A DNA stretch of 61,830 nt, taken from the NCBI RefSeq assembly GCF_009928485.1, contig NZ_JAABNP010000035.1:1-61830 (forward strand), given 5' to 3'. The notes below the pieces were generated by a model. It searched no databases. It saw nothing but the letters and a program-made list of their open reading frames with translations, and was not told where the DNA came from. Positions 52,917 through 61,772 of the stretch are shown piece by piece (within the stretch, counting starts at the first letter, position 1; each line of letters opens with the position of its first letter). The position numbers and the translations under genes are program-made. Source of the stretch: Clostridium sp. C2-6-12. Lineage in GTDB: Bacteria; Bacillota; Clostridia; Clostridiales; Clostridiaceae.

Positions 52917-53270
52917 TTAATTTAAATTCAAACTAACTAATAATGCCTTATCAACTTTTTTCATATCCGCATCAGTCATATGTCCAATTTTTTCTTTTAA
53001 CCTTCTCTTATCTAATGTCCTTATTTGTTCCAGCAATACAACCGAATCCCTATTCAACCCATACTCTTCTGAAGAAATTTCAACATGAATAGGAAGTTTA
53101 GCTTTATTTATTTGAGATGTTATTGCTGCTACAATAACTGTTGGACTATATCTATTTCCAATATCGTTTTGTATAATTATAACAGGTCTTATACCTCCCT
53201 GTTCTGATCCTATAACCGGACTTAAATCCGCATAGAAAATTTCCCCTCTTTTTACCACAATGTTTGCCAT
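52917..53270 (-). CDS. ndoA: MazF/NdoA (EndoA) mRNA interferase toxin
   Basis: A 117-residue PemK/MazF toxin nearly collinear with B. subtilis EndoA. VKRGEIFYADLSPVIGSEQG (beta1-2 with catalytic Arg), GGIRPVIIIQNDIGNRYSPT, VIVAAITSQINKAKLPIHVE (the T-S-x-x-x-K active-site segment) and LEQIRTLDKRRLKEKIGHM are all present. It is a sequence-specific endoribonuclease, cutting U-rich sites in relatives. Its antitoxin is encoded 10 bases upstream. This is the chromosomal, core copy found at this locus across Firmicutes. Confidence 0.95.
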   Translation of the reverse strand: MANIVVKRGEIFYADLSPVIGSEQGGIRPVIIIQNDIGNRYSPTVIVAAITSQINKAKLPIHVEISSEEYGLNRDSVVLLEQIRTLDKRRLKEKIGHMTDADMKKVDKALLVSLNLN

Positions 53271-53280
53271 ATTTAATTAA

Positions 53281-53532
53281 TCACACTCCGCAAATCCATG
53301 CCTCATACCCATTAACATCATCTAACAAATACTCAAAACCTAATCTAGAATACTCTAAATTTATTTCTGCCATCTCTTGATATCCATTTTTCATCATCTC
53401 TTCAAAATCTGCTGAAAATCCTTCACTAATATATTGTATTAACGAACTCTCCATAATTCCACTACTTTTTTTAATTTTATTTATTTTATCAACTTTATTA
53501 TTTTTTGCATTATTTTGATTAACTACTGACAT
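53281..53532 (-). CDS. ndoAI: NdoAI-like antitoxin
   Basis: An 83-residue acidic protein. The C-terminal half holds NGYQEMAEINLEYSRLGFEY, matching the toxin-binding tail of B. subtilis EndoAI (GYxEMAxINL). The N-terminal ~45 residues (KINKIKKSSGIMESSLIQYI) are lysine-rich and only weakly resemble the expected ribbon-helix-helix, so DNA binding may be altered. GGAGG precedes the ATG. Position directly before ndoA confirms the pairing. Confidence 0.8.
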   Translation of the reverse strand: MSVVNQNNAKNNKVDKINKIKKSSGIMESSLIQYISEGFSADFEEMMKNGYQEMAEINLEYSRLGFEYLLDDVNGYEAWICGV

Positions 53533-53773
53533 AATTTCGCCTCCATAGCAGTAAAAAAAGTTTTTCTCAACTATGATTATATTGCAACTTATGTCAACCT
53601 GTCAAAGGATTGAAATTACTTATTTGCCATCTTATAGATATTTATTTACCTCTCATTTTTTAATTATAAGTTTTCTCACAACTTATGTATGTACTTTGCA
53701 ATCTATTTTTAACCTAGTATATCATTTTTAATGTTAATGTGGGCCTGATTTCAATTTTAATAAACTAATTCTC

Positions 53774-54391
53774 CTAAAATAAATCCTCGTTTAAAATTTT
53801 TTCTTTTTTGAAATCCTTATAAGTTATTATTATTCTTTCTTTATTGTTACCATCTAAAATTCTTAATAAGACTGGAACCCCCTTATTTTTATCAACAAAA
53901 AACTCAGCCTTATTTAAATGCTTATTATTAACATTATATGTTATATCAATTTTTAAGTAAATCGAGTCATCCCACTCATTTTTCACTTCTTTAACTTCAG
54001 TATTTTCCGTATTCGACAAAGCATCACCTATAAATGCCAGTGGATAAATTATATCTATATCTTTATCAAGTATATATTCGCCTTCTCCACTCTCTTCTAC
54101 TTTGATCTCTCCTCCATTATAAACTTTAACCCTGCCATCGTTAAATTCTATTCTAGAACCTTTATTAAAGCTATAATACTGTATTGTATCTTCCTCGAAT
54201 TCTGATTTTGAATTTTTAAATAAATAATTTACTTTACAACTATAGTATTTTATATTCTTTAAATCGTTAATTATGCTTTCATTAGAAGGGGTAACAGTAT
54301 TTCTAAATACTATGATTAGTAAAATTATAATTATAGGACAAAAAATCAACGCACCCATCATTAATTTTTTATTTAGTGAGTTTTTATTCAA
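53774..54391 (-). CDS. LolA-like/YdcC-type lipoprotein-sorting-like protein
   Basis: A 205-residue exported protein: an N-terminal membrane anchor (LMMGALIFCPIIIILLIIVF, ~10-29) and an outside domain of antiparallel strands (KNIKYYSCKVNYLFKNSKSE, YSFNKGSRIEFNDGRVKVYN, KGVPVLLRILDGNNKERIII) like the LolA/YdcC/GerS half-barrel. No lipobox Cys, so it is anchored by the helix. Position between nnr and ndoAI equals that of ydcC in B. subtilis and of GerS-type spore germination proteins in clostridia; role inferred. Start is TTG after GGAGG. The alr gene usually next to it is absent. Confidence 0.7.
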   Translation of the reverse strand: MNKNSLNKKLMMGALIFCPIIIILLIIVFRNTVTPSNESIINDLKNIKYYSCKVNYLFKNSKSEFEEDTIQYYSFNKGSRIEFNDGRVKVYNGGEIKVEESGEGEYILDKDIDIIYPLAFIGDALSNTENTEVKEVKNEWDDSIYLKIDITYNVNNKHLNKAEFFVDKNKGVPVLLRILDGNNKERIIITYKDFKKEKILNEDLF

Positions 54392-54458
54392 ATTTATATT
54401 CCTCCAAAGATTTATTACTCATTTACTAGTATTTATGAAAATCTTTGAATTTTTATGA

Positions 54459-55961
54459 CTAACTACAAATATTATTAATTTCTTTTGGCAATTCGTTAAT
54501 AATATCTCTTGCATTTACTATGTAATAATTCTCTCCTAACCTTTCCCCTATTCCACCATGAATATATGCCCCTAAAAGAGCTGCTTGTTCTATATTAATC
54601 CCCTGTGATAAGAATCCATTTATTATCCCTGTCAATGCATCACCCATACCTCCTGATGCCATTTTACTATTTCCAGTTGGATTTATATATACTTCTTTTC
54701 CATTTGAAATCACAGTATTATATCCTTTTAGTAGAACAATTATGCCATATTTACTAGCTACTTCTTTGGCTATTCTTATCCTATCTACTTCCACTTCTTC
54801 AACAGTTATACCTAAAAAACGCGCCATTTCTCCTGGATGTGGAGTAATAATTGCCCTGTTTCTTAAATTATCTAATAAAGCCTTATTTTGAGCTAATAAA
54901 GTTATGCCATCTGCATCAATCACAATTGGACATTTACTATTATTGATAATTTTATCCAGTAACTTTTCTTGCCTATTTCCTGTTCCAATTCCCGGACCAA
55001 AAGCAATAGAATCAGCATTTTTTATAAGATTTATAACATCATCTTCCCAAGTTAACGTCATAGCTTCTATTAATCTATTTTCTAATCCCTTTTGAACTTC
55101 TTTATCACATATTAATGTGGTTAATCCCGCTCCTGTTCTAACTGTGCATTCTGTTGCAATAAAAGCAGCACCTAAAAATCCTCTTCTTCCTGCTGCAATT
55201 AATGCTCTTCCGTAATTCCCCTTGTGACCATATACTTCTCTTTTAGGAATTAATTTTTTATACTCTTTTTTTTCTAAAATATAAACATTCCCTGAATTTG
55301 CTTTCTTTACATGTTCAGGTATACCTATTTTTATAATTTCTAAACTACCAATACAATCAATTGCTTTGTAGTTTAAAAATCCCTTCTTAACTACTTCAAA
55401 TGTATATGTAACATCAGCATGTACTGCTATTCCTCTTTCAAGACCCAAATTGCAATCCAAACCAGATGGAACATCAATAGATACTATAAATTTTCCATAT
55501 AAATTTATATATTCTATAGTCTTTTTATATATACCTGTCAAATCTTTGTTAAGACCCACTCCAAAAATCCCATCAATAATAACATTATAATTTTGTAAGT
55601 CTTTAACTACTTGCTCATTTAAATCGTTTTCTGATCTTATAAACAAAATATCTTTTTCATTGACTAAATTTTTTACTATGTTGAAATTAATTTGAAAATC
55701 CGAAGTATAATTTTTATCCGAACTAATAATATAAACTCTAACTTTTTTCCCTGCTAGTATTAAATGCCTACATAATGCTAAAGCATCGCCTCCATTATTG
55801 CCTTTTCCGCATAATATTAAAAATGAATCTCCTTTATGAACAATTTTATTGAATATACCTAGTGCTGCATTCTCCATAAGTATAATTCCAGGTATTCCTA
55901 TTTCTATAATACTGTTCTTATCCATTTCTTTACATTGGCTAACAGCTAAAACTTCCAGCAT
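54459..55961 (-). CDS. nnr: Bifunctional NAD(P)H-hydrate repair enzyme Nnr
   Basis: A 500-residue fusion. Residues 1-210 are the YjeF-N epimerase (ILMENAALGIFNKI, LCGKGNNGGDALALCRHL, DGIFGVGLNKDLTG, SIDVPSGLDCNLG), and 225-495 the ADP-dependent (S)-NAD(P)HX dehydratase of ribokinase fold (GNYGRALIAAGRRGFLGAAF, AFGPGIGTGNRQEKL, VIDADGITLL, ITPHPGEMARFLG, GNSKMASGGMGDALTGIING). It repairs hydrated NADH and NADPH. The start codon overlaps the end of acpS, as in many Firmicutes. Confidence 0.95.
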   Translation of the reverse strand: MLEVLAVSQCKEMDKNSIIEIGIPGIILMENAALGIFNKIVHKGDSFLILCGKGNNGGDALALCRHLILAGKKVRVYIISSDKNYTSDFQINFNIVKNLVNEKDILFIRSENDLNEQVVKDLQNYNVIIDGIFGVGLNKDLTGIYKKTIEYINLYGKFIVSIDVPSGLDCNLGLERGIAVHADVTYTFEVVKKGFLNYKAIDCIGSLEIIKIGIPEHVKKANSGNVYILEKKEYKKLIPKREVYGHKGNYGRALIAAGRRGFLGAAFIATECTVRTGAGLTTLICDKEVQKGLENRLIEAMTLTWEDDVINLIKNADSIAFGPGIGTGNRQEKLLDKIINNSKCPIVIDADGITLLAQNKALLDNLRNRAIITPHPGEMARFLGITVEEVEVDRIRIAKEVASKYGIIVLLKGYNTVISNGKEVYINPTGNSKMASGGMGDALTGIINGFLSQGINIEQAALLGAYIHGGIGERLGENYYIVNARDIINELPKEINNICS

Positions 55962-56332
55962 TATATCTCCTCCATTACTGCATAGGCTATTGCATTTCCT
56001 CTGCTATGTGAAATGCTGACAAGTATATTAAATTGTTTTACCTCTAATAATTCATAAACTTTATCACTTAAATTTACAATAGGTTTTCCTAGATCATCTC
56101 TTAAAACTTCAATATCCTTCAACCCAAATCCCCTAAATCCAGTTCCTATTGCCTTACTAATTGCTTCCTTTGCAGCAAAATTTCCAGCTATTACATTCCC
56201 TTTTAATCCTTTTGATTCAAAATATTTAATTTCATTGGTAGTAAAATATTTTTTAATAAAAGTATCATTCCCATTTATCACCTTCTCAATTCTCTCAATT
56301 TCTATTATATCTGTTCCAATACCAATAATCAT
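55961..56332 (-). CDS. acpS: Holo-[acyl-carrier-protein] synthase
   Basis: A 123-residue AcpS: moves 4'-phosphopantetheine from CoA to a serine of apo-ACP for fatty acid synthesis. GIGTDIIEIERIEKVI at the start has the Mg-binding Asp; FAAKEAISKAIGTGFRGFGL holds the second ligand Glu and catalytic Lys; SISHSRGNAIAYAVME closes the family signature. Full length. First gene of the acpS-nnr pair. Confidence 0.96.
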   Translation of the reverse strand: MIIGIGTDIIEIERIEKVINGNDTFIKKYFTTNEIKYFESKGLKGNVIAGNFAAKEAISKAIGTGFRGFGLKDIEVLRDDLGKPIVNLSDKVYELLEVKQFNILVSISHSRGNAIAYAVMEEI

Positions 56333-56398
56333 AATTTATCGCCTCACTTAGTAATATCTTACCACAAGTTAGCGTAAAATTTTAACTATTATTTTATA

Positions 56399-56728
56399 TC
56401 AGTTTACAACTTTTTCTTCTATTACATTATCAAATTCATAAGCATATTCATCAGCATAATTTCCTATTAAATCAATCAAATGATATGGAGATACTTGATT
56501 TGAATAAAGTTTCATAAGTAATTGTTTCACTTTATGTATATGGGGTGAAATCACATCTACACTTTCCCTCTCTAAATTTATATTATACAGTCCAACGTAA
56601 TCCTTTCTTTCAATTTCAATTCCATATGCAGTTATTCCCTTGAAGTCTTTTTTTATAAGCCTATATATATATCTATATTCAACATCTTCGCCTTTATAGA
56701 TAGTTGTATATTCATCAACTAAATTCAT
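56399..56728 (-). CDS. DUF6514-type conserved protein
   Basis: A 109-residue soluble protein (EYRYIYRLIKKDFKGITAYG, IEIERKDYVGLYN, VDVISPHIHKVKQLLMKLYS, NQVSPYHLIDLIGNYADEY). It resembles a small clostridial family of unknown function (DUF6514). No catalytic motif. It is separated from acpS by 66 bases on the same strand and may be cotranscribed. Confidence 0.7.
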   Translation of the reverse strand: MNLVDEYTTIYKGEDVEYRYIYRLIKKDFKGITAYGIEIERKDYVGLYNINLERESVDVISPHIHKVKQLLMKLYSNQVSPYHLIDLIGNYADEYAYEFDNVIEEKVVN

Positions 56729-57309
56729 AAACTTTCAACTCCTTTATAACTTTAAGGTATTATTTTTTTCCCTTTGAATACTATACTATCATATGTCTCC
56801 CTAATAAATTGTCAAAGCCTGTCCTAGATTCAATAATTCGTTTTTTTTTTATTGACAATAAAACTTTTTCATTTTGTTTTTACAACACATACAACCCTTA
56901 AAACTTCAAACCTAAATTTAATCTTGTCGAAATTGAAGTTATTTTATATTATTAATTTATTAAATAAAAATTCAAATGATATATAAATAACATCTTATTT
57001 TGTTAAATAAAAAAAGAGCCATCGGCTCTTTTTTTACCTCATAATCTCTTTTTTGTTTAACCATAATTGAAAAATATATCTTTTAGATATCGTTTACATT
57101 TTTATTATAACACATTCTCCCATAAATACAACACTTTTTGTATAAATATTTTTTACGTCTTATCTTAACCACATAAAGCTTCTCGTATGTTAATAACATA
57201 AATCTCTTATGCCATATTAATATCGCTTATTTTGCTCTGATACAAGCATGATTTTTATCCATTTTTTAATTCAAATATGATTAATGATAACAACATTCTT
57301 TAATAAAAA
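56729..57309. other. 581-base gap between DUF6514 gene and histidine kinase
   Basis: AT-rich. Holds one strong terminator (57009-57036) that ends the kinase transcript or both sides. No ORF of interest, no riboswitch-like structure, and no promoter with two clear boxes found by eye. Confidence 0.4.
57009..57036. terminator. Bidirectional terminator
   Basis: AAAAAAGAGCC-ATC-GGCTCTTTTTTT: a compact perfect stem with A and T runs on both sides, so it can work on either strand. Lies about 270 bases after the histidine kinase stop codon. Confidence 0.85.
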
Positions 57310-60033
57310 TTATTTATAAACATCTGAAAATTCTACTTTTATAATATCATTTTTATTTCTAATATTACTTGCGCATAGCTTATCATTTTCTAAAACATTT
57401 CTTGAAGGCAAATTAAAGATAAAATTACTCCCCTTACCAAACTTGCTTTCAACTCTTATATTTCCACCATGCAATTCAACAAAAGACTTAACCAAACTTA
57501 ATCCAATTCCTGTTCCCTCTGAATTTCTTGATAAAGACTTGTCCACTTGTTTAAATCTATCAAATATTTTATTTATATCATTGGGTTCAATTCCAATCCC
57601 ATTATCCTTAACTGATATTTCAACATACTCACTATTATCTTTTACATTAACGAATATTTCATTACCTTGATCAGAAAATTTTATCGCATTTGATAGAAGA
57701 TTTAATACTATTCTCTCAATCTTTTCTACATCACAAGCAATAACTTTTTCTTCTGTATTTGTATCAAATATTATATTTAGCCCTTTGGTTTTTATAAAAT
57801 CAGTTACAGACATAACTATCTCTTCTACTACCTCAACTATATTTTTGTTTGATAGTTTCAGTTCAAAGAAACCTGCTTCTATTTTAGATAAATCAACTAT
57901 ATTATTAATAAGCTTTGATAATCTATATGAATTTTGTTTTATTGAATCAATATATTTGATAATACAGTCTTTTTTTTCTTCTAATGCACCATTACCGCAA
58001 TACATATCAATTAATTGGGCAGTTGCAAATATAACATTTAGAGGAGTTTTTAATTCATGAGATATATTGGCAAGAAATTCTTCTTGCAATCTTAAAGTTT
58101 TTTCCATTACCATATTAGACTTTACTTCAGCTGTAATATCTATTATTAAGATTAATATTTCCTTAAGTTCTCCACTAACTTCAAAAATAGGCTCAAAAAT
58201 AAATTTATAGTAAGTTTCTTTTCCATTTATAATAATTTCATTTTTCCTTAAATATTTGGTTTCTTTAGTTATTATAACTTCATTTACCTTTTTATAATAT
58301 TCACTTTTCTTAAAATTAGGCACTATATCTGTAATTCTTTTACCTTTTATCTTTGTAACTGAAGCAATTTGCGGTATAACTTTTCTCAAAAGCTCAAATG
58401 CTTTCTGATTTATTTTTAAAATTTCTAATTCATTATATGATAACCCTATTACTGGAATCTCTAGATTATATATAAACCTATTTAAAAATTCATTTCTGCT
58501 TTTAAGTATTTTTTCTTGATTATAATAATTTGTCATATCTTTAAAGCATGTTATTCCTAGTAAAAATTCTCCCTTTTCATTATATATCGGTATACCACTC
58601 GCATCTATTCTTAAGGTTCTATCAGGAAACCTTACAGTTAAATCCATATTCTCAAACTTTTCTCCTGCAATAACTCTTCTCGATGGATAATTTTCTAGAT
58701 TAATTTTCTCTCCATTAGCATCATATATTTCTGATTCTTCATCTATAAATTTATTATCATAAAAAAACATATCGCGCGCTGCTTTATTAAATAATTTATA
58801 TCGTCTTTTACTATCAAAAATACTAATTCCTTCATTTATATTTTCAATTATTGCATTTAATTCTTCCTTTTGCTCCTGAATTTTTTTAGATTGTAGTATA
58901 GTCTCAGTAATGTCATGAAAGCAACATATTACCATATCCAACTTATTATTTTCATCATAAATTGGTATAGAGCTATTATCAATATAATACTCCTTTCCAC
59001 ATTTCCTAATCATAATTTTATCATTTTTTACAATTTCACCTTTTAAAGCTTTAGTTCTAGGCATATTTTCTGAATTTATTTCTCTTCCTTGCATATCAAA
59101 GAACTTAATATATGGATTCGGCTTGCATAAAAAATTAAATTTCTCATCTTGATAAGTTAATCTTTTAGCCTCTTTATTTATCATAATAATTTTGCCCTCA
59201 TTATCTGAAAGCATTACTCCTTCAGATAAATTCTCAAGAATAACTTTTAGCTGTGAATTTTTTTTCTCTAACTCTTCTTTTTGTTTCTCTATGATCTTTT
59301 TTTGTTTATCTATATTCCTATTTTTTATTACCCTATCTGTGACTTCATTATTAACTACAATTATATATTTCATATCACTTTTCTCTTCAAATATAGGTGT
59401 TATTGTCAAATCCAAATAACTTATTCTATTAAAAATATTTCTCACTTTTAATTCTTTTATATACATTGTTTTCTTTTTTTCACAAAGAGATTTATATATA
59501 GACGCTATTTTTTCATGTATATTTACTTCTGAGACTTCCATAACAGATTTTCCTATAACATTTTCATATTTATTAAAAGGTGACCTCATATGCGCAATAT
59601 AGGATTTATTTGCTTTAAGCAATTTTAGATCAGATGCACTATAAATAGCAACACTCCATATACCCTCTTTAAAAATTTGATCTAGAAAAATAAATTTTTC
59701 TTCCAATCTAGAATTTAATTTTTCAACAAATATATACTTTTGTCTGTTTTTCTCTTTATCGTAAGTAAATGATATATTTACTTCTCGCGCTTCCAAGAAT
59801 TTTGTAAATATGAATCCTGAATATTTGCTATTGTTAATATTATTTTCATTATTAATGTAAGATTGAAAATTAAATTTTAACATATTTATAATTTCACTAA
59901 TTGATCTGCCTACCAGTTCACCCACTTTAAAACCTGTAAGACTAACAAACTCATCATTAACTTCAGTTATAATATCATTGCTAGAACATAAATACGGTTC
60001 CGTAATCCTCCTTATACTAGCAAAACTCTCCAT
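57310..60033 (-). CDS. Orphan soluble multi-PAS sensor histidine kinase
   Basis: A 907-residue cytoplasmic kinase with no membrane helix. Four to five PAS-like domains in series: about residues 10-95, 115-225, 265-375 (LSEGVMLSDNEGKIIMINKE), 390-500 (INEGISIFDSKRRYKLFNKA) and 510-640, with short coiled coils between (IDKQKKIIEKQKEELEKKNS). HisKA follows with the phospho-His in ISHELKTPLNVIFATAQLID, then HATPase: LLSNAIKFSDQGNEI (N box), VKDNGIGIEPND (G1), GTGIGLSLVKSFVELHGG (G2). ATG at 60033 follows GGAGGCG. No response regulator is adjacent; such orphans in clostridia often feed Spo0A, inferred only. Confidence 0.9.
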   Translation of the reverse strand: MESFASIRRITEPYLCSSNDIITEVNDEFVSLTGFKVGELVGRSISEIINMLKFNFQSYINNENNINNSKYSGFIFTKFLEAREVNISFTYDKEKNRQKYIFVEKLNSRLEEKFIFLDQIFKEGIWSVAIYSASDLKLLKANKSYIAHMRSPFNKYENVIGKSVMEVSEVNIHEKIASIYKSLCEKKKTMYIKELKVRNIFNRISYLDLTITPIFEEKSDMKYIIVVNNEVTDRVIKNRNIDKQKKIIEKQKEELEKKNSQLKVILENLSEGVMLSDNEGKIIMINKEAKRLTYQDEKFNFLCKPNPYIKFFDMQGREINSENMPRTKALKGEIVKNDKIMIRKCGKEYYIDNSSIPIYDENNKLDMVICCFHDITETILQSKKIQEQKEELNAIIENINEGISIFDSKRRYKLFNKAARDMFFYDNKFIDEESEIYDANGEKINLENYPSRRVIAGEKFENMDLTVRFPDRTLRIDASGIPIYNEKGEFLLGITCFKDMTNYYNQEKILKSRNEFLNRFIYNLEIPVIGLSYNELEILKINQKAFELLRKVIPQIASVTKIKGKRITDIVPNFKKSEYYKKVNEVIITKETKYLRKNEIIINGKETYYKFIFEPIFEVSGELKEILILIIDITAEVKSNMVMEKTLRLQEEFLANISHELKTPLNVIFATAQLIDMYCGNGALEEKKDCIIKYIDSIKQNSYRLSKLINNIVDLSKIEAGFFELKLSNKNIVEVVEEIVMSVTDFIKTKGLNIIFDTNTEEKVIACDVEKIERIVLNLLSNAIKFSDQGNEIFVNVKDNSEYVEISVKDNGIGIEPNDINKIFDRFKQVDKSLSRNSEGTGIGLSLVKSFVELHGGNIRVESKFGKGSNFIFNLPSRNVLENDKLCASNIRNKNDIIKVEFSDVYK

Positions 60034-60221
60034 AATATTCGCCTCCATTTTTTAACACACCACAATTAATACTTCATGTAAATTTTTCCTTTTGCTTTCT
60101 ACATTTTACCATACTTTCTATTATCTTTATATTGTTTTCGTTACTCATAATCTTACATTTTCCACCTATATTTTTTTTAATAATGTTGAAAAAAATACAA
60201 TATTTTTCTTATACATCGAAA

Positions 60222-60251
60222 AAAGCTAATCGAAGTAAATCAATTAGCTTT
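60222..60251 (-). terminator. Terminator overlapping the VanZ-like stop codon
   Basis: AAAGCTAAT and ATTAGCTTT pair around 12 bases, followed by TTTTTTC on the minus strand. The stop codon of the VanZ-like gene lies at the base of the stem, so the gene ends within its own terminator. Confidence 0.7.
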
Positions 60252-60732
60252 AAGATGAATTTTCTATAAACAATTTGTTTAATTTTTTTTTTATATCAAA
60301 CTCTTTTATTTGGAGAATTATTAATCTCATTGTAACTAAAACTATACCGCCACAAGTATCAATAAGCACATCTCTAATTGATCCTTCTCTTCCTATAACA
60401 AATAACTGATGTATCTCATCGGAACATGCATATATAAATATACATAATATAGTTATTATAGAAGCCTGTTTTAACTTATAATATAGTCTTAATACATTAA
60501 ACGTGAATAATCCTAATATCATATATTCAATAAAATGAGCACATTTTCTTACAACAAAATTTGCAAACTCTCCAAAAACGCCCTCTATATCTATGCCTAA
60601 CTTATTAAATAAATTTAATACCCCAAAACTCTGTGAATCAGATATTTTAGCTGGCTGATTTGACATTATAAATATAAAAATCATCCAACCAATCAATAAA
60701 CTCCAATAAATAACTTTCCTTTTGTTATTCAT
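60250..60732 (-). CDS. VanZ-like membrane protein
   Basis: A 160-residue VanZ-family protein with four membrane helices (about 8-24, 60-80, 85-108, 125-147). Family residues: IYWSLLIGWMIFIFIMSNQP at the start, VRKCAHFIEYMILGLFTFNV (K-x-x-H-x-x-E), YACSDEIHQLFVIGREGSIR (S-D-E-x-H-Q) and DVLIDTCGGIV (D-x-x-x-N/D-x-x-G). VanZ itself gives low-level teicoplanin resistance, but most relatives, this one included, have no proven role. Cotranscribed with the zinc-ribbon gene 25 bases upstream. Confidence 0.85.
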   Translation of the reverse strand: MNNKRKVIYWSLLIGWMIFIFIMSNQPAKISDSQSFGVLNLFNKLGIDIEGVFGEFANFVVRKCAHFIEYMILGLFTFNVLRLYYKLKQASIITILCIFIYACSDEIHQLFVIGREGSIRDVLIDTCGGIVLVTMRLIILQIKEFDIKKKLNKLFIENSS

Positions 60733-60757
60733 ATCTTTTACCTTTCTTGATTTGTTT

Positions 60758-61192
60758 TTATTCCGACATATATCTATTTATATATGCAAGCGATTCTTCC
60801 AATAATTCTTGACCTTTTTCTAATCCATCTATTTTCAATTCCAAATTACAAACTCTTTGATCAATTTTGTTCATAAGCTGCTTTATATCATTCAATAATT
60901 TGGCTTCATATGTTACTTGTATCCCTTCATCATCAATATATATTTTATCTGGTGGTGCCCCACATTTAGTGCATTTTGCATAAATACTTTGTTGCTCCAA
61001 ATTGTTAAACACCTTAAATGTATCATTATTACAAACTTCACAATTTGATAACATTATAAATTCGTAACAACTTATATCGTAATAGTAAACACTTCCACAA
61101 TCCTTACATGTTAATCTTAGTTTACCTTCTTCTGTTGCTATATAAAATTCATTCCCACTGCAGCCATCTTTTTTACATACAATTGTACGCAT
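60758..61192 (-). CDS. Zinc-ribbon protein with coiled-coil tail, unrecognised
   Basis: A 144-residue protein with up to eight cysteines arranged as paired ribbons: CKKDGC near residue 6, CKDCGSVYYYDISC at ~30-43, CEVCNNDTF at ~52 and CTKCGAP at ~74. The C-terminal ~55 residues (LLNDIKQLMNKIDQRVCNLE, then LKIDGLEKGQELLEESLAYI) form a coiled coil. The layout suggests a small metal-stabilised nucleic-acid- or protein-binding factor. No family recognised. It heads the VanZ-like operon. Confidence 0.65.
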   Translation of the reverse strand: MRTIVCKKDGCSGNEFYIATEEGKLRLTCKDCGSVYYYDISCYEFIMLSNCEVCNNDTFKVFNNLEQQSIYAKCTKCGAPPDKIYIDDEGIQVTYEAKLLNDIKQLMNKIDQRVCNLELKIDGLEKGQELLEESLAYINRYMSE

Positions 61193-61548
61193 AATAATTC
61201 GTCCTCCCTTATCATATAATATAGCATATAAATTCTAATTGATAAAATTCATTATTTTACTGATTTCTTAACTCATATTTTCAATATAAAAGTTAAGTAT
61301 CTATTAATAAATATTTTAAGAAAATATTTATCTTGGATTAACTTTCTAAAATTATAACTATTAAATTATAGTAGAGAATAGGAAATAAAATACCTAAAAT
61401 TTTTTCAGTATAAAAATAAATCTTGTAATTTTCATCTATTGCTATTATTTTATGGAAGGTTAATAACATTTAATATGAAATACAAATATAATTTTCATAA
61501 AAAAGTAAAACATGCGTAAATATTTATTTAAATTTTACATAAAAAAAT
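61193..61548. other. Spacer between tRNA-Ala and the zinc-ribbon gene
   Basis: AT-rich, about 356 bases. Apart from the rRNA-operon terminator at its right end I see only AT tracts; a promoter for the zinc-ribbon gene must lie here but I cannot place it with confidence. Confidence 0.3.
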
Positions 61549-61573
61549 AAACTATGAACTTAGTTCATAGTTT
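61541..61573 (-). terminator. Terminator of the rRNA/tRNA operon
   Basis: AAACTATGAAC and GTTCATAGTTT form a perfect 11-bp stem with a TAA loop, followed by ATTTTTTTA on the minus strand, five bases past the tRNA-Ala CCA end. Confidence 0.85.
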
Positions 61574-61577
61574 TAAA

Positions 61578-61653
61578 TGGTGGAGATTAAGGGATTCGAA
61601 CCCTTGACCCCCTGCGTGCAAGGCAGGTGCTCTCCCAACTGAGCTAAACCCCC
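61578..61653 (-). tRNA. tRNA-Ala (TGC)
   Basis: 76 bases with encoded CCA. Acceptor GGGGGTT, D-arm GCTCAGTTGGGAGAGC, anticodon loop CTTGCAC (anticodon TGC) on a CCTGC/GCAGG stem, T-arm GGGTTCGAATCCC. The Ala identity pair G3-T70 is present (GGG...CTCCACCA). Confidence 0.95.
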
Positions 61654-61654
61654 A

Positions 61655-61731
61655 TGGTGGACCTTCAGGGACTCGAACCCTAGACCTACCGGTTATGAGC
61701 CGGTTGCTCTAACCAACTGAGCTAAAGATCC
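61655..61731 (-). tRNA. tRNA with CAT anticodon (Met or Ile2)
   Basis: 77 bases with encoded CCA. Acceptor GGATCTT/AAGGTCC, D-arm GCTCAGTTGGTTAGAGC, anticodon loop CTCATAA on an ACCGG/CCGGT stem, T-arm GGGTTCGAGTCCC. It is not the initiator (no three G-C pairs in the anticodon stem). CAT may be read as elongator Met or, if lysidine-modified by TilS, as Ile for AUA; sequence alone does not settle it. One base separates it from tRNA-Ala. Confidence 0.9.
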
Positions 61732-61772
61732 ATTAATCAACATCTTTAACTAAAAAATCTTGTATTCTACAA

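Noticed and set aside
61578..61731. tRNA genes as the attachment site of the accessory island
   Set aside because: The island lies at the other end of the window and no tRNA 3'-end duplicate is visible near it.
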